Positions 44,908-58,009 of a stretch of DNA of 64,000 bases are shown here, in pieces. The notes under the pieces are model-generated. The model did not search any database, was not told the DNA's origin, and worked only from the letters and a program-made list of their open reading frames with translations. Both the position numbers and the translations under genes were made by a program. Positions within the stretch are counted from its first letter, which is position 1. Every line of letters begins with the position of its first letter. The stretch covers positions 124,001 through 188,000 of the forward strand of contig NZ_LWAE01000001.1 in NCBI RefSeq assembly GCF_001623875.1, in the 5' to 3' direction. The DNA is from Clostridium magnum DSM 2767. Lineage in GTDB: Bacteria; Bacillota; Clostridia; Clostridiales; Clostridiaceae.

Positions 44908-45270
44908 ATGACTAGAGAAGAAATAATTCAAGCTATAAAAGAAATGAGCGTTTTAGAATTAAATGAATTAGTTAAAGCATGTGAAGAAGAGTTTGGCGTA
45001 AGCGCAGCTGCTCCAGTAGCAGTAGCAGGTGCAGCACCAGCTGCAGCAGCAGAAGAAAAGACTGAATTTGATGTAGTATTAGCAAATGCAGGAGCTGAAA
45101 AAATAAAAGTTATAAAAGCTGTTAGAGAATTAACTGGATTAGGATTAAAAGAAGCTAAAGAAGTAGTTGATGGAGCTCCTAAGACATTAAAAGAAGCTGT
45201 AAGCAAAGAAGAAGCTGAAACTATAAAAGCTAAACTTTCAGAAGTTGGTGCTACTGTAGAAATAAAATAG
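44908..45270 (+). CDS. rplL: Ribosomal protein bL12 (L7/L12)
   Basis: Mobile stalk protein that recruits translational GTPases. It is 120 residues long, in three parts: the dimerisation domain (about 1-32), an Ala-rich hinge ([17 protein letters not shown], about 36-52), and the C-terminal factor-binding domain ([20 protein letters not shown], then [12 protein letters not shown]). ATG follows TTGGAGGTG. A strong terminator follows and rpoB has its own promoter candidate. Confidence 0.98.
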   Translation: MTREEIIQAIKEMSVLELNELVKACEEEFGVSAAAPVAVAGAAPAAAAEEKTEFDVVLANAGAEKIKVIKAVRELTGLGLKEAKEVVDGAPKTLKEAVSKEEAETIKAKLSEVGATVEIK

Positions 45271-45285
45271 TAATACATAAAATTA

Positions 45286-45315
45286 GAGGCGCTTTTTAGA
45301 AAGTGCCTCTTTTAA
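45286..45315 (+). terminator. Terminator after rplL
   Basis: GAGGCGCTTT (45286-45295) pairs with AAAGTGCCTC (45300-45309), then TTTT. Confidence 0.88.
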
Positions 45316-45334
45316 AATTAAAAACAATTAATGA

Positions 45335-45363
45335 TTGACTTTTTTAAGTGATTATGATAATAT
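45335..45363 (+). promoter_or_regulatory. Probable rpoBC promoter
   Basis: TTGACT (45335-45340), a 17-base spacer, TAATAT (45358-45363). This leaves a leader of about 170 bases before rpoB in which I could not define a clear structure. Confidence 0.55.
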
Positions 45364-45542
45364 AATAAATTGCATTGATTAGTTACTAATAATGTAATTT
45401 ATTGTGAATTTATATTAAAAATTTGAATTAATTATAAAAAATAGGTTATACTAAAATGATGATAATGTGATCAATCCAGAAGCACATATAGATAAAACTT
45501 GTGTTTTTGGTTATTTTTAGTTTATGCAAGGGGTGAGAGTCA

Positions 45543-48500
45543 ATGGTACATCCTGTCCAGGTTGGTAAAAGAACAAGAATGAGCTTTTCTAAACTTAAAG
45601 AAGTAGGAGATATGCCTAACTTAATAGAAGTACAATTAGATTCCTATGAATGGTTCCTAAAGGAAGGCTTACAAGAGGTATTTGATGATATCAATCCGAT
45701 TCAAGATTACACAGCTAATCTTAACCTAGAATTTGTGGGTTATAAATTAGATATGGATAACATCAAATATTCAGTTGAAGAGTGTAAAGAAAGAGATGCT
45801 ACTTATGCAGCACCTTTAAAGGTAAAGGTTAGATTGCTCAACAAGGAAACTGGAGAAGTAAAAGAGCAAGAAGTATTCATGGGAGATTTTCCTCTTATGA
45901 CAGAACAAGGAACCTTTATAATAAATGGAGCTGAAAGAGTAATAGTTAGCCAATTAGTAAGATCACCTGGTGTGTATTATGATATGACAGTTGATAAAAC
46001 AGGTAAAAAACTTTTTTCGGCAACTGTAATACCAAATAGAGGTGCTTGGCTAGAGTATGAAACAGATTCAAACGATATAATTTATGTAAGAATAGATAAA
46101 ACAAGAAAATTACCTATAACTATTCTTATAAGATCAATGGGGTATGGTACTGATGCTGAAATCACTGAATGCTTTGGTGAAGACGAAAGATTAAAAGCTT
46201 CAATTGAAAAAGACAATACCAAAACTCGTGAGGAAGCATTACTGGAAATATACAAGAGATTAAGACCAGGTGAACCACCTACAGTTGACAGTGCTCAATC
46301 ACTTATTGAATCTTTATTCTTTGATCCAAAGAGATATGACCTTTCAAGAGTTGGAAGGTATAAGTTCAATAAAAAGCTATCACTTCATCTTAGAATTGCT
46401 AACCAAATAGCAGCACAAGATGTGGTAAACCCACAAACTGGTGAAATACTAGTACAAAAAGGTGAAAAAATAGATAGAGAAAAAGCTGTAGAAATCCAAA
46501 ATTGTGGTGTTAACGTAGTAAATATCCTTATTGAAGATAAAGTTTTAAGGGTTATAGGGAACAATTTTGTAAATATACATAACTTTATAGATTTCAATAT
46601 AGATGACTTAAATATAAAAGAACTTGTTCACTACCCTACCCTAAAAGAAATATTAGATAACTACAGTGATGAGGATAGTATAAAAGAGCAATTAAGAAAA
46701 AACATACATGTGTTAATACCAAAGCACATAATAAGAGATGACATATATGCTACTGTAAGTTATGAATTAGGATTAGCTTATAATGTTGGGCATACAGATG
46801 ATATTGACCACCTTGGAAACAGAAGGCTAAGATCAGTTGGAGAACTTCTTCAAAATCAATTTAGAATCGGTCTTTCAAGAATGGAAAGAGTAGTTAAAGA
46901 AAGAATGACTATTCAAGATCAAGAAGTTATAACTCCTCAGGCGTTAATAAATATAAGACCTGTAGCGGCAGCAATTAAAGAATTCTTTGGAAGTTCACAG
47001 CTTTCACAGTTCATGGACCAAACAAATCCGCTATCAGAGCTTACCCATAAAAGAAGACTTTCTGCATTAGGACCTGGAGGTTTATCTAGAGAAAGAGCTG
47101 GTTTTGAAGTTAGAGACGTTCACCATTCTCATTATGGTAGAATGTGTCCTATAGAAACACCAGAAGGTCCGAACATAGGTCTTATAAACTCACTGGCTAC
47201 TTATGCTAGAGTAAATGAATATGGATTTATAGAAACTCCATATAGAAAAGTAGATAAAAAAACAGGTATAGTTACTGAAAAGTTAGTATATATAACAGCT
47301 GATGAAGAAGACGAATATCTAGTTGCGCAAGCAAATGAACCTATAGATGAAGATGGACACTTTATAGATAGTAAAGTAACAGTAAGAAGCAAAGAAGATA
47401 TACTCGTAGTGCCACAAGAAGATGTTGACTTCATGGATGTATCACCAAGGCAGCTAGTTTCTGTAGCTACAGCTATGATACCATTCCTTGAAAATGATGA
47501 TGCCAGCCGTGCACTTATGGGATCAAACATGCAACGTCAGGCAGTACCGCTATTAAAACCACAAGCTCCAGTTGTTGGAACTGGAATTGAGTTTAAAGCT
47601 GCTGTAGATTCAGGAGTTCTTCCTAAGGCTAAGAATGCAGGAACTGTTGTATATGTAGGTGCTAACGAAATAAGAGTAAAAAGAGATTCTGATGGTGGAA
47701 TTGATGTATATAGACTTCTTAAGTTTAAGAGATCAAACCAAGGTACATGTATAAATCAAAGACCTATAGTGGATAAAGGTGAAATAGTTAAAAAAGGAAC
47801 GGTATTAGCTGATGGTCCATCTACAGATCTTGGTGAGATAGCATTAGGTAAGAATATAAGAATGGGCTTCATTACTTGGGAAGGGTATAACTACGAGGAT
47901 GCTATGCTTATCTCCGAGGAATTAGTTAAAAATGATGTCTTTACGTCAATTCATATAGAAGAATATGAAGCTGAGGCAAGAGATACAAAGCTCGGACCAG
48001 AGGAGATAACAAGAGATATACCTAATGTTGGAGAAGATGCTCTGAAGGATATAGATGAAAGAGGAATTATTAGAATAGGTGCTGAAGTAAGATCAGGAGA
48101 TATTCTAGTTGGAAAGGTTACTCCAAAAGGAGAAACTGAACTTACAGCAGAAGAGAGATTACTTAGAGCGATATTTGGTGAAAAAGCAAGAGAAGTTAGA
48201 GATACTTCGCTTAGAGTTCCACATGGTGAAGCTGGTATAATTGTTGATGTCAAAGTGTTCACTAGAGAAAATGGAGATGAACTTCCTCCAGGAGTTAATA
48301 AGTTAGTTAGATGTTATATAGCTCAAAAGAGAAAAATATCTGTTGGAGACAAAATGGCAGGTAGACACGGTAACAAAGGGGTAATATCAAGAGTATTACC
48401 AGAGGAAGATATGCCGTTCTTACCTGATGGAAGGCCTTTACAGATATGCTTAAATCCTTTAGGGGTTCCTTCACGTATGAATATTGGGCAGGTACTTGAA

Positions 48501-49241
48501 GTTCATCTAGGATGGGCTGCAAGTGAGTTAGGATGGCACATTTCTACTCCAGTATTTGATGGAGCTACAGAAAGTGATATAGTTGAATGCTTAACAAAGG
48601 CAGGATATAAAGAGCATGGAAAAACTGTTTTATATGATGGTAGAACAGGTGAAGCATTTGACAATCCTGTAACAGTTGGATACATGTATATATTAAAACT
48701 TGCACATTTAGTTGATGATAAAATACACGCTAGATCTACTGGACCATACTCATTGGTTACTCAGCAGCCACTAGGTGGTAAAGCTCAATTTGGAGGACAG
48801 AGATTTGGAGAAATGGAAGTTTGGGCATTAGAAGCATATGGTGCCGCTCATACACTTCAAGAAATATTAACAGTTAAATCTGACGATGTAGTAGGAAGAG
48901 TTAAGACATATGAAGCTATTGTAAAAGGAGAGAATATACCTGAACCAGGGGTGCCAGAATCATTTAAGGTTCTGATAAAGGAATTACAAGCTTTATGTCT
49001 TGATGTAAAAGTGTTAAATGATGATAATGAAGAAATAAAACTTAGAGAATCAGTAGAAGATGAAATAGAAGATATAGGTGTTAATATAGAAGGAAATGAA
49101 GAATTTATTCCACCAACTCCAAGTGATGAGTATATAGAAAATGAGGAAGTTGAAGAAGAACTGGAAATTGATTATGATGATTTACCTTTAGATGAACTTG
49201 AAGGTGATTTAGAAATAGATGATTTTAATGATGAACATTAG
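45543..49241 (+). CDS. rpoB: RNA polymerase beta subunit
   Basis: Forms the catalytic cleft with beta'. It is 1232 residues long. The rifampicin-binding cluster reads [16 protein letters not shown] and [13 protein letters not shown] (about residues 483-510), with no resistance-type change visible. Other conserved parts are [33 protein letters not shown] and [20 protein letters not shown]. The C-terminus carries an acidic tail of about 75 residues rich in Glu and Asp ([13 protein letters not shown]). The ATG follows GGGGTGAG. rpoC follows after 17 bases. Confidence 0.98.
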   Translation: MVHPVQVGKRTRMSFSKLKEVGDMPNLIEVQLDSYEWFLKEGLQEVFDDINPIQDYTANLNLEFVGYKLDMDNIKYSVEECKERDATYAAPLKVKVRLLNKETGEVKEQEVFMGDFPLMTEQGTFIINGAERVIVSQLVRSPGVYYDMTVDKTGKKLFSATVIPNRGAWLEYETDSNDIIYVRIDKTRKLPITILIRSMGYGTDAEITECFGEDERLKASIEKDNTKTREEALLEIYKRLRPGEPPTVDSAQSLIESLFFDPKRYDLSRVGRYKFNKKLSLHLRIANQIAAQDVVNPQTGEILVQKGEKIDREKAVEIQNCGVNVVNILIEDKVLRVIGNNFVNIHNFIDFNIDDLNIKELVHYPTLKEILDNYSDEDSIKEQLRKNIHVLIPKHIIRDDIYATVSYELGLAYNVGHTDDIDHLGNRRLRSVGELLQNQFRIGLSRMERVVKERMTIQDQEVITPQALINIRPVAAAIKEFFGSSQLSQFMDQTNPLSELTHKRRLSALGPGGLSRERAGFEVRDVHHSHYGRMCPIETPEGPNIGLINSLATYARVNEYGFIETPYRKVDKKTGIVTEKLVYITADEEDEYLVAQANEPIDEDGHFIDSKVTVRSKEDILVVPQEDVDFMDVSPRQLVSVATAMIPFLENDDASRALMGSNMQRQAVPLLKPQAPVVGTGIEFKAAVDSGVLPKAKNAGTVVYVGANEIRVKRDSDGGIDVYRLLKFKRSNQGTCINQRPIVDKGEIVKKGTVLADGPSTDLGEIALGKNIRMGFITWEGYNYEDAMLISEELVKNDVFTSIHIEEYEAEARDTKLGPEEITRDIPNVGEDALKDIDERGIIRIGAEVRSGDILVGKVTPKGETELTAEERLLRAIFGEKAREVRDTSLRVPHGEAGIIVDVKVFTRENGDELPPGVNKLVRCYIAQKRKISVGDKMAGRHGNKGVISRVLPEEDMPFLPDGRPLQICLNPLGVPSRMNIGQVLEVHLGWAASELGWHISTPVFDGATESDIVECLTKAGYKEHGKTVLYDGRTGEAFDNPVTVGYMYILKLAHLVDDKIHARSTGPYSLVTQQPLGGKAQFGGQRFGEMEVWALEAYGAAHTLQEILTVKSDDVVGRVKTYEAIVKGENIPEPGVPESFKVLIKELQALCLDVKVLNDDNEEIKLRESVEDEIEDIGVNIEGNEEFIPPTPSDEYIENEEVEEELEIDYDDLPLDELEGDLEIDDFNDEH

Positions 49242-49258
49242 GAAGGGAGGATGTACCC

Positions 49259-52200
49259 TTGTTTGAATTAAACAATTTTGATGCACTACAAATAGGCTTA
49301 GCGTCACCAGAAAAAATTAGAGAGTGGTCAAGAGGTGAGGTTAAGAAACCTGAGACTATAAATTATAGAACCTTAAAACCTGAAAGAGACGGATTATTTT
49401 GTGAGAGAATTTTTGGACCAATTAAAGATTGGGAATGTCACTGTGGTAAATATAAGAGAATAAGATATAAAGGAATAGTTTGTGACAGATGTGGTGTAGA
49501 GGTAACTAAAGCTAAGGTAAGACGTGAGAGAATGGGTCATATTGAGCTTGCAGCGCCTGTATCTCATATATGGTACTTTAAAGGAATACCATCACGTATG
49601 GGACTCATACTTGATATGTCTCCAAGAGCACTAGAAAAAATACTATATTTTGCATCTTATGTTGTTCTAGATCCAAAGGAAACACCATTATTAAAGAAAC
49701 AACTATTAAATGAGAAAGAGTATAGAGAAGCAGCAGATAAATATGGGGAAGAAAATTTCGTAGCTGGCATGGGAGCAGAGTCTGTTAAAAGGCTTTTAGA
49801 GGAAATACACCTTGAAAATTTATCTGTTGAATTAAAAGAAGACCTAAAAAACAGCACAGGACAGAAAAAAGTAAGAATAATTAGAAGACTTGAGGTTGTA
49901 GAATCCTTCAGAAAATCTGGAAATCGACCAGAGTGGATGATTATAGATGTAATACCTGTAATACCTCCAGACTTAAGACCTATGGTTCAGCTTGATGGAG
50001 GAAGATTTGCAACATCTGACTTAAATGACCTTTATAGAAGAGTTATTAATAGAAATAACAGACTTAAAAAACTTCTAGATTTAGGTGCGCCTGACATCAT
50101 TGTTAGAAATGAAAAAAGAATGCTGCAAGAAGCAGTAGATGCACTAATAGATAATGGAAGAAGAGGAAGACCAGTAACAGGCCCAGGAAATAGACCTTTA
50201 AAATCATTATCTGATATGCTCAAAGGTAAGCAAGGAAGATTTAGACAAAATCTACTAGGAAAGCGTGTTGACTACTCAGGACGTTCGGTTATAGTTGTTG
50301 GACCAGAACTTAAAATGTATCAATGCGGACTTCCAAAAGAAATGGCACTAGAATTATTCAAGCCTTTTGTAATGAAAAAGCTTGTTGAAAGTGGTGTTGC
50401 ACATAATATAAAGAGTGCGAAGAGAATGGTTGAGAGAGTTCAAGCACAAGTGTGGGATGTTCTTGAAGAAGTAATAGCAGACCATCCAGTTCTTCTGAAC
50501 CGTGCTCCTACTCTTCATAGACTAGGAATTCAAGCTTTCCAACCTGTGCTTGTTGAAGGTAGAGCGATAAAGCTTCATCCTTTATCATGTACAGCATATA
50601 ATGCTGACTTTGATGGAGACCAGATGGCGGTACACGTTCCATTATCTGTTGAAGCGCAGGCAGAAGCTAGATTTTTAATGCTTGCAGCACATAATATAAT
50701 GAAACCATCAGATGGTAAGCCAGTTGTAGTTCCTACACAGGATATGGTACTTGGTTCATATTATCTAACTATAGATAAAGATGGTGAAAAAGGTGAGGGA
50801 AGAATGTTCTCATCACCAGATGAAGTAATTATGGCATATCAACTTAGTGAAATAAGTATTCATGCAAAAATTAAAGTTAAAATGACAAAGATTAAGGATG
50901 GTAAAGAAGTAAGAGGAATAATTGAAACTACTCCTGGAAGAATAATATTCAATGAAGCTATACCTCAAGATTTAGGATTCATTGATAGAAGCAATCCAGA
51001 AAATGAGTTTAAGCTAGAGGTTAATTTCCTTGTTACCAAGAAAAATCTTGGAAATGTTATAGATAAGTGTTATATGAAGCATGGTGCAACAAAGACATCT
51101 ATAATGCTTGATTTAATAAAAGCTAAAGGCTATCACTATTCAAGTATAGGAGCTATAACGGTTTCTACATCAGATATGGTGGTTCCAGAAGCTAAGAAGA
51201 GATTACTTGCTGAAGCGGATGCTGCAGTTGATAAGATTGAAAAGATGTATAGAAGAGGATTCATATCAGAGGAAGAAAGATATGAAAGAGTTATAGAAAA
51301 GTGGACTAAAACTACTGAAGATGTAGCAGATGAGCTTATGAGTAATTTGGATAAATTTAATCCAATATTCATGATGGCAGATTCAGGGGCCAGAGGTTCA
51401 AAGAGTCAGATCAAACAGCTTGCTGGTATGAGAGGTCTTATGGCTAACCCATCTGGTAAGATTATAGAATTACCTATAAGAGCTTCATTTAGAGAAGGTC
51501 TTGATGTAATTGAGTATTTTATATCAACCCATGGAGCTAGAAAGGGTAATGCCGATACAGCTTTAAAAACAGCAGACTCTGGATACTTAACAAGAAGACT
51601 TGTTGATGTAAGCCAAGATGTAATAGTAAGAGAAGAAGACTGCGGAAGTAATGAAGGTTTTGAAGTTTCTGAAATAAAAGAAGGTAATGAAGTAATAGAA
51701 AGTATAGCGGAAAGACTTACAGGAAGATATCCAGCTGAAGATATTATACATCCACAAACTGGCGAAGTATTAGTAGTAAGAAATACTTATATGGACCCTA
51801 AAATAGCTGAGATGGTTCAAGATGCAGGTGTTAAGAAGATTAAGATTAGATCTGTATTCACATGTAAATCAAAGCATGGAGTATGTTCTAAGTGTTATGG
51901 AATGAACATGGCTACCGCAGAAAAGATTAATATAGGTGAAGCCGTTGGTATAGTAGCAGCACAGAGTATAGGAGAACCGGGTACTCAGCTTACAATGAGA
52001 ACCTTCCATACTGGTGGAGTTGCTGGATCAGATATTACACAAGGTCTTCCTAGAGTTGAAGAGTTATTTGAAGCTAGAAAGCCTAAGGGTCTAGCTATAG
52101 TAAGTGAAGTTGCTGGAACTGTAAGAATGGAAGAAACTAAAAAGAAGAGAACAATTTCTGTTATCACAGAAGGCGGCGAAGAAGTTACTTACGATATACC

Positions 52201-52795
52201 ATTTGGTTCAAGACTGAAGGTATCTAATGGGGATGTAATCGAAGCTGGAGATGAAATAACAGAAGGATCTGTTAACCCACATGACGTTCTAAGAATTAAG
52301 GGTGTTCTTGGTGTTAAAAATTATCTTTTGTCAGAAGTTCAAAAAGTTTATAGACTACAAGGTGTTGATATTAATGATAAGCATCTTGAAGTTGTAGTAA
52401 GACAAATGACTAGAAAAGTTAAAATAGAAGAATCAGGAGATACAGAGTTATTACCTGGTACTATGATTGATATATTTGATTTTGATGAGGCAAATGAAAA
52501 AGTTATAGCTGAAGGTGGAAGTCCTGCTCAAGGTAGAATCGCTTTACTTGGTATAACTAAAGCAGCACTAGCTACAGATTCATTCCTTTCAGCAGCATCA
52601 TTCCAAGAGACTACAAGAGTTCTTACTGATGCAGCTATTAAGGGAAAGATTGATCCATTATTAGGATTGAAAGAAAATGTTATAATTGGTAAGCTGATAC
52701 CAGCAGGTACAGGTATGACAAGATACAGATCTATCAGAATAAACACTGAAAGAGAAATAGAGGAAAAAAAGTTAAATAATGAATTGCAAGCTTAG
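49259..52795 (+). CDS. rpoC: RNA polymerase beta' subunit
   Basis: Carries the catalytic Mg2+ site. It is 1178 residues from a TTG, eight bases after GGGAGG; a nearby ATG is out of frame. The N-terminal zinc site has [20 protein letters not shown]. The catalytic loop [12 protein letters not shown] is intact, and the bridge helix/trigger loop region has [16 protein letters not shown] and [16 protein letters not shown] second zinc site has [13 protein letters not shown]. No large lineage insertion is seen. Confidence 0.98.
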   Translation: MFELNNFDALQIGLASPEKIREWSRGEVKKPETINYRTLKPERDGLFCERIFGPIKDWECHCGKYKRIRYKGIVCDRCGVEVTKAKVRRERMGHIELAAPVSHIWYFKGIPSRMGLILDMSPRALEKILYFASYVVLDPKETPLLKKQLLNEKEYREAADKYGEENFVAGMGAESVKRLLEEIHLENLSVELKEDLKNSTGQKKVRIIRRLEVVESFRKSGNRPEWMIIDVIPVIPPDLRPMVQLDGGRFATSDLNDLYRRVINRNNRLKKLLDLGAPDIIVRNEKRMLQEAVDALIDNGRRGRPVTGPGNRPLKSLSDMLKGKQGRFRQNLLGKRVDYSGRSVIVVGPELKMYQCGLPKEMALELFKPFVMKKLVESGVAHNIKSAKRMVERVQAQVWDVLEEVIADHPVLLNRAPTLHRLGIQAFQPVLVEGRAIKLHPLSCTAYNADFDGDQMAVHVPLSVEAQAEARFLMLAAHNIMKPSDGKPVVVPTQDMVLGSYYLTIDKDGEKGEGRMFSSPDEVIMAYQLSEISIHAKIKVKMTKIKDGKEVRGIIETTPGRIIFNEAIPQDLGFIDRSNPENEFKLEVNFLVTKKNLGNVIDKCYMKHGATKTSIMLDLIKAKGYHYSSIGAITVSTSDMVVPEAKKRLLAEADAAVDKIEKMYRRGFISEEERYERVIEKWTKTTEDVADELMSNLDKFNPIFMMADSGARGSKSQIKQLAGMRGLMANPSGKIIELPIRASFREGLDVIEYFISTHGARKGNADTALKTADSGYLTRRLVDVSQDVIVREEDCGSNEGFEVSEIKEGNEVIESIAERLTGRYPAEDIIHPQTGEVLVVRNTYMDPKIAEMVQDAGVKKIKIRSVFTCKSKHGVCSKCYGMNMATAEKINIGEAVGIVAAQSIGEPGTQLTMRTFHTGGVAGSDITQGLPRVEELFEARKPKGLAIVSEVAGTVRMEETKKKRTISVITEGGEEVTYDIPFGSRLKVSNGDVIEAGDEITEGSVNPHDVLRIKGVLGVKNYLLSEVQKVYRLQGVDINDKHLEVVVRQMTRKVKIEESGDTELLPGTMIDIFDFDEANEKVIAEGGSPAQGRIALLGITKAALATDSFLSAASFQETTRVLTDAAIKGKIDPLLGLKENVIIGKLIPAGTGMTRYRSIRINTEREIEEKKLNNELQA

Positions 52796-52806
52796 CGTTT
52801 AATTTA

Positions 52807-52835
52807 TTGACATAGTAGTGCTAAAATGATAAAAT
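52807..52835 (+). promoter_or_regulatory. Promoter of the L7Ae-like/rpsL unit
   Basis: TTGACA (52807-52812), a 17-base spacer, TAAAAT (52830-52835). The short leader after it has GAGACAAAG/CTTTGTCTC (52856-52881) without a T-run. Confidence 0.65.
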
Positions 52836-52909
52836 ACATCTGTATGTTTCAAATGGAGACAAAGTTTTTAATCTTTGTCTCTGTAGCACTGTAAGGGGGA
52901 ACAGAGATT

Positions 52910-53152
52910 ATGGTTTACAGACTTGAGGGAAACAAAGTTGTCGGTGTAAAGCAAACCATAAAAGCTATAAAAAATGGTGTTGTAAAAACAGTATATATAG
53001 CAAAGGATGCTGATAACAAGTTATTACAGTCAGTAAAGGTATTAGTTGATGAAAATTCCCTAGAACTAGTATATATAAATACTATGAAGGAATTAGGAAA
53101 ACTCTGTGGAATAGATGTTGGAGCTGCTACAGCTGCAATACTAAAAGAGTAG
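52910..53152 (+). CDS. L7Ae-family k-turn-binding protein (YbxF-like)
   Basis: An 80-residue RNA-binding protein of the L7Ae/L30e fold that recognises kink-turns; the Bacillus homologue YbxF associates with ribosomes. Visible: KQTIKAIKNGVVKTVYIAKDAD, shown here in parts KQTIKAIKNG and VYIAKDAD, then VYINTMKELGKLCGIDVGAATAAIL-type ending (MKELGKLCGIDVGAA). It lies between rpoC and rpsL as in many Firmicutes. ATG follows AAGGGGGA. Confidence 0.92.
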   Translation: MVYRLEGNKVVGVKQTIKAIKNGVVKTVYIAKDADNKLLQSVKVLVDENSLELVYINTMKELGKLCGIDVGAATAAILKE

Positions 53153-53267
53153 TTTTCCAAGTTTAATTGCTTACAGATTAAATTAACATAAATTTTCAAT
53201 ATGTAAGTCTTGGGATTAATTATGGCAATATGCCTAATTAGCTCATATCTTTGAAGGAGGTGTAAAC

Positions 53268-53645
53268 ATGCCAACTATAAGCCAATTAGTAAGAAAAGGC
53301 AGAAAGACAGTAGGTACAAAATCAACAGCACCAGCACTAAAGGAATGTCCTCAAAAAAGAGGAGTTTGTACAGTAGTAAAAACTACAACACCTAAGAAAC
53401 CAAACTCAGCGTTAAGAAAAATTGCTAGGGTTAGATTAACAAATGGTTTCGAAGTTACTGCATACATTCCAGGTGTAGGCCACAACTTACAAGAGCACAG
53501 CGTTGTTCTTATAAGAGGTGGAAGAGTTAAAGACCTTCCAGGTGTTAGATACCACATAGTAAGAGGCGCATTAGACTCAGCTGGAGTAGCTAACAGATTA
53601 CAAAGTAGGTCAAAATATGGTGCTAAAAGACCAAAACAAAAATAG
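53268..53645 (+). CDS. rpsL: Ribosomal protein uS12
   Basis: Decoding-centre protein. It is 125 residues long. The segments where streptomycin-resistance changes arise, [12 protein letters not shown] and [12 protein letters not shown], are wild type. [10 protein letters not shown] and the basic tail [11 protein letters not shown] are present. The ATG follows GAAGGAGGTG. A 173-base gap with a possible small hairpin near GCGCTTTACGG separates it from rpsG. Confidence 0.98.
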   Translation: MPTISQLVRKGRKTVGTKSTAPALKECPQKRGVCTVVKTTTPKKPNSALRKIARVRLTNGFEVTAYIPGVGHNLQEHSVVLIRGGRVKDLPGVRYHIVRGALDSAGVANRLQSRSKYGAKRPKQK

Positions 53646-53797
53646 GTTTTGGTTAAATTAAGTTGAAAAGTGGTGCGATGTCTTCAGCATTTATATATAG
53701 ATTTTATAAATAATCTGCAGAAGTACAGAGCGCTTTACGGTTAAGTGCATTATAAAGTAAGCAGTTAATCGAGTACCGATGAACTTAAAAGTTTTAA

Positions 53798-54289
<492 letters not shown>

Positions 54290-54294
54290 TATTA

Positions 54295-54326
54295 AAAACT
54301 GTTTTGGTATTGACCAAAACAGTTTT
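54295..54326 (+). other. Perfect hairpin between rpsG and fusA
   Basis: AAAACTGTTTTGGT and ACCAAAACAGTTTT pair over 14 bp with loop ATTG. Only GTCAAATTT follows, so it could attenuate, or mark a processing site, rather than fully stop transcription into fusA. Confidence 0.75.
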
Positions 54327-54364
54327 GTCAAATTTAAAATTCATATTCAAGGGAGGAAACTTAA

Positions 54365-56434
54365 GTGGGAAGACAATATCCATTAGAAAAGTTCCGTAAT
54401 ATCGGAATAATGGCACACATTGACGCTGGTAAAACTACAACAACTGAACGTATACTTTTCTACACTGGAAGAACTCATAAAATAGGAGAAGTTCACGAAG
54501 GTCAGGCTACAATGGACTGGATGGTTCAAGAGCAAGAAAGAGGTATAACAATAACTTCTGCAGCGACTTTCTGTATGTGGAAAGGTCACGCTGTAAACAT
54601 AATAGATACACCAGGACACGTGGATTTTACAGTAGAAGTTGAAAGATCATTAAGAGTTCTTGACGGAGCAGTTACTGTACTAGATGCAAAAGGCGGAGTT
54701 GAGCCACAAACAGAAACAGTATGGAGACAGGCGGATAATTACAAAGTTCCTAGAATGGTTTATGTAAATAAGATGGACTCAACAGGCGCAGATTTCTTTA
54801 TGTGTGTAAACATGTTAAGAGATAGACTACACTGTAATGCAGTTCCAATTCAACTTCCAATAGGAGCAGAAGATCAATTCAAGGGAATTGTAGATCTTGT
54901 AAAGAATGAAGCAATAATATATGAAGATGATTTAGGAAAAGTTCTTGATACTGTTGAAATACCAGCAGAATTAAAGGATAAGGCAGCTGAATACAGAACG
55001 GCTTTAATGGAAGCAGTAGCTGAGCAAGATGAAGAATTAATGATGAAATATCTTGAAGGAGAAGAGCTAACTGAAGAAGAAATAAGAGGAGCTCTTAGAA
55101 AAGGTGTTATAGCAAATACTATAGTACCAGTTACATGTGGATCATCATATAAAAATAAAGGCGTTCAGCCAATGATAGATGCTGTTGTTGACTATATGCC
55201 ATCACCAGTTGATATTCCAGCAATTAAGGGTACAAATCCAGATACTGGTGCAGACGATGAAAGACCAGCAGATGATAATGCACCAATGTCAGCATTAGCA
55301 TTTAAGATTGCAACTGACCCATTTGTAGGAAGACTTGCATTTACAAGAGTTTATTCTGGAGTTATGAAGAGTGGTACTTATGTATACAACTCAACTAAAG
55401 GAAAGAAAGAAAGAATAGGAAGACTTGTTAAGATGCATGCAAATCATAGAGAGGAAGTTGAAGAACTTCTTGCTGGTGATTTAGGAGCAGTAGTTGGATT
55501 AAAAGAGACTACTACAGGTAATACTCTTTGTGATGAAGCAAATCCAATCGTTCTTGAAAGTATGGAATTCCCAGAACCAGTTATAGACGTTGCTATAGAG
55601 CCAAAGACTAAAGCTGGTCAAGAAAAGATGGGTATAGCATTAGCTAAGCTTGCTGAAGAAGATCCAACATTTAGAACATTTACTAACCAAGAAACAGGTC
55701 AAACAATTATATCAGGAATGGGTGAGCTTCACCTTGAAATAATTGTTGATAGACTTCAAAGAGAATTTAAAGTTGAATGTAACGTTGGTAAACCACAAGT
55801 TGCATACAAAGAAACAATTAAGAAGACTGTTAAGGCTGAAGGTAAGTTTGTTAGACAATCCGGTGGACGTGGTCAATACGGTCACTGCTGGATAGAAATG
55901 ATACCTACAGAAGAACCATATTCATTTGAAAATGCTGTTGTTGGTGGAGCTATTCCAAAAGAATATATCTCACCAATTGATAATGGAATTAGAGAAGCTG
56001 CAGATACAGGGGTAGTTGCTGGATATCCAGTTATTAACTTCAAAATCAGACTTGTTGATGGTTCATATCATGATGTTGACTCATCAGAGATGGCATTTAA
56101 GATAGCTGGTTCTATGGCATTTAAGAATGCAATGGCGAAAGCAACTCCAGTATTACTTGAACCGATGATGAAAGTTGAAGTTGTAATACCAGAAGAATAT
56201 ATGGGAGACGTAATGGGAGACATTAACTCAAGAAGAGGAAGAGTTGAAGGTATGGACCCAAGAGCAGGTGCTCAAGTAATAAGAGCTTTTGTACCACTTT
56301 CAGAAATGTTTGGTTATGCAACAACTTTAAGATCAAGAACTCAAGGTAGAGGAGTTTACTCAATGGTATTTGATCATTATGAAGAAGTTCCAAAGAGTAT
56401 TCAAGAACAAGTTACAGGAAGCAAAAATAATTAA
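54365..56434 (+). CDS. fusA: Elongation factor G
   Basis: Translocase GTPase, 689 residues from a GTG behind GGGAGG. P-loop [12 protein letters not shown], switch [12 protein letters not shown] with the normal Thr, [12 protein letters not shown]; domain [12 protein letters not shown]. This is the canonical EF-G in the str operon (rpsL-rpsG-fusA-tuf), in contrast to the divergent paralogue at 22698. tuf2 follows after 39 bases. Confidence 0.98.
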   Translation: MGRQYPLEKFRNIGIMAHIDAGKTTTTERILFYTGRTHKIGEVHEGQATMDWMVQEQERGITITSAATFCMWKGHAVNIIDTPGHVDFTVEVERSLRVLDGAVTVLDAKGGVEPQTETVWRQADNYKVPRMVYVNKMDSTGADFFMCVNMLRDRLHCNAVPIQLPIGAEDQFKGIVDLVKNEAIIYEDDLGKVLDTVEIPAELKDKAAEYRTALMEAVAEQDEELMMKYLEGEELTEEEIRGALRKGVIANTIVPVTCGSSYKNKGVQPMIDAVVDYMPSPVDIPAIKGTNPDTGADDERPADDNAPMSALAFKIATDPFVGRLAFTRVYSGVMKSGTYVYNSTKGKKERIGRLVKMHANHREEVEELLAGDLGAVVGLKETTTGNTLCDEANPIVLESMEFPEPVIDVAIEPKTKAGQEKMGIALAKLAEEDPTFRTFTNQETGQTIISGMGELHLEIIVDRLQREFKVECNVGKPQVAYKETIKKTVKAEGKFVRQSGGRGQYGHCWIEMIPTEEPYSFENAVVGGAIPKEYISPIDNGIREAADTGVVAGYPVINFKIRLVDGSYHDVDSSEMAFKIAGSMAFKNAMAKATPVLLEPMMKVEVVIPEEYMGDVMGDINSRRGRVEGMDPRAGAQVIRAFVPLSEMFGYATTLRSRTQGRGVYSMVFDHYEEVPKSIQEQVTGSKNN

Positions 56435-56473
56435 TTATAAATAGATTACTTAAATTTAAGGAGGAATACAAAA

Positions 56474-57667
56474 ATGTCAAAAGCAAAATTTGAAAGAAAT
56501 AAGCCACACGTAAACATAGGAACAATAGGACACGTAGACCATGGTAAGACAACATTAACAGCAGCAATCACAACAGTATTATCAAAAAAGGGATTTGCAG
56601 AAGCATTTGATTATGCTGCAATAGATAAAGCGCCAGAAGAAAGAGAAAGAGGAATCACAATCAACACAGCACACGTTGAGTATGAAACAGAAAACAGACA
56701 CTATGCTCACGTTGACTGTCCAGGACACGCTGACTATGTAAAGAACATGATAACAGGAGCAGCGCAAATGGATGGAGCAATACTAGTTGTAAGTGCAGCA
56801 GATGGTCCAATGCCACAAACAAGAGAACATATACTACTAGCATCAAGAGTTGGAGTACAATATATAGTAGTATTCTTAAACAAAGCTGATATGGTAGACG
56901 ATGCTGAATTATTAGAGTTAGTTGAAATGGAAGTTAGAGAATTACTTAGCGAGTATGATTTCCCAGGAGATGATACACCAATAGTTGCAGGATCAGCATT
57001 AAAAGCATTAGAAAACCCAACAGATGAAGAAGCAATAAAGCCAATAATGGATTTAATGGATGCAGTAGATAGCTATATCCCAACTCCAGAAAGAGCAACA
57101 GATAAGACATTCTTAATGCCTGTAGAAGATGTATTCACAATCACAGGAAGAGGAACAGTTGCAACAGGAAGAGTTGAAAGTGGAATATTAAAAGTTGGAG
57201 ACGAAGTAGAAATCGTTGGATTAAAAGAAGAAAAAGGCAAAACTGTATGTACAGGAGTAGAAATGTTCAGAAAGCTTCTTGATCAAGCGATGGCAGGAGA
57301 TAACATCGGAGCATTATTAAGAGGTGTTCAAAGAGATGATATCGAAAGAGGTCAAGTATTAGCAAAACCAGGTTCAGTTCAACCACACAAAAAATTCGTA
57401 GGTCAAGTATACGTACTTAAGAAAGAAGAAGGCGGAAGACACACACCATTCTTCGATGGATACAGACCACAATTCTATTTCAGAACAACAGACGTTACAG
57501 GATCAATCAAATTACCAGATGGAATGGAAATGGTTATGCCTGGAGACCACATAGACATGAAAGTTGAATTAATCACTCCAGTAGCAATGGATGAAGGATT
57601 AAGATTCGCTATAAGAGAAGGCGGAAGAACTGTTGGTTCAGGAGTTGTTACTACAATATCTGAGTAA
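56474..57667 (+). CDS. tuf: Elongation factor Tu, copy 2
   Basis: The str-operon copy of EF-Tu, 397 residues, identical in protein and DNA to copy 1 at 40525. Identity begins at the ribosome site (GGAGGAATAC) and ends six bases after the stop codon. It shares no leader with copy 1, so the two copies are under different promoters. A strong terminator follows. Confidence 0.98.
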   Translation: MSKAKFERNKPHVNIGTIGHVDHGKTTLTAAITTVLSKKGFAEAFDYAAIDKAPEERERGITINTAHVEYETENRHYAHVDCPGHADYVKNMITGAAQMDGAILVVSAADGPMPQTREHILLASRVGVQYIVVFLNKADMVDDAELLELVEMEVRELLSEYDFPGDDTPIVAGSALKALENPTDEEAIKPIMDLMDAVDSYIPTPERATDKTFLMPVEDVFTITGRGTVATGRVESGILKVGDEVEIVGLKEEKGKTVCTGVEMFRKLLDQAMAGDNIGALLRGVQRDDIERGQVLAKPGSVQPHKKFVGQVYVLKKEEGGRHTPFFDGYRPQFYFRTTDVTGSIKLPDGMEMVMPGDHIDMKVELITPVAMDEGLRFAIREGGRTVGSGVVTTISE

Positions 57668-57706
57668 TTAGATGTTAAACTAAAGGCCTTTAAAGTTAAG
57701 AAATGG

Positions 57707-57738
57707 AAAAGGAAAGAGGACGCTCTTTCCTTTTTATA
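57707..57738 (+). terminator. Terminator after tuf2
   Basis: AAAGGAAAGAG (57708-57718) pairs with CTCTTTCCTTT (57723-57733) around GACG, followed by TTA. Confidence 0.88.
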
Positions 57739-57765
57739 AAGTTGCTTAAAGTTAAAAAAATGTGC

Positions 57766-57794
57766 TTGTCAAAAATAAAAATATATTGTATAAT
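57766..57794 (+). promoter_or_regulatory. Promoter of the S10 operon
   Basis: TTGTCA (57766-57771), exactly 17 bases, TATAAT (57789-57794). Confidence 0.78.
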
Positions 57795-57799
57795 TAAGA

Positions 57800-57993
57800 A
57801 GTTGTAAAGTGATAACAGCGATGAGGCAAGAGGTTGCCGGGCTTCCGGGTAATTCTTGACTGAGTATGCTAGGGTCTTGAACCAGGCGACGGGGGTTCTG
57901 TGTTTAGTGTTGCTTTGATTTAAAACATGCAACGCGTGGAACAGTTTACAGAATACATCCGCTGTTGTACGTAGGAAGTAAAGCGTGCATGAA
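57800..57993 (+). promoter_or_regulatory. Long structured leader of the S10 operon
   Basis: About 190 bases, GC-richer than the surroundings and without a reading frame. It contains GAGGCAAGAGGTTGCCGGG, CTTCCGGG and CAGGCGACGGGGG, which offer several alternative pairings (GGTTGCC, CCGGG, CCTGG-like). From location it is likely the autogenous control leader of the operon. Which protein binds (L4 in E. coli) cannot be told. Confidence 0.6.
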
Positions 57994-58009
57994 AAGGAGG
58001 GAAATAGTA

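Noticed and set aside
45316-45542. Possible riboswitch or attenuator in the rpoB leader
   Set aside because: I could not find a stable, convincing stem or a terminator in this AT-rich leader.
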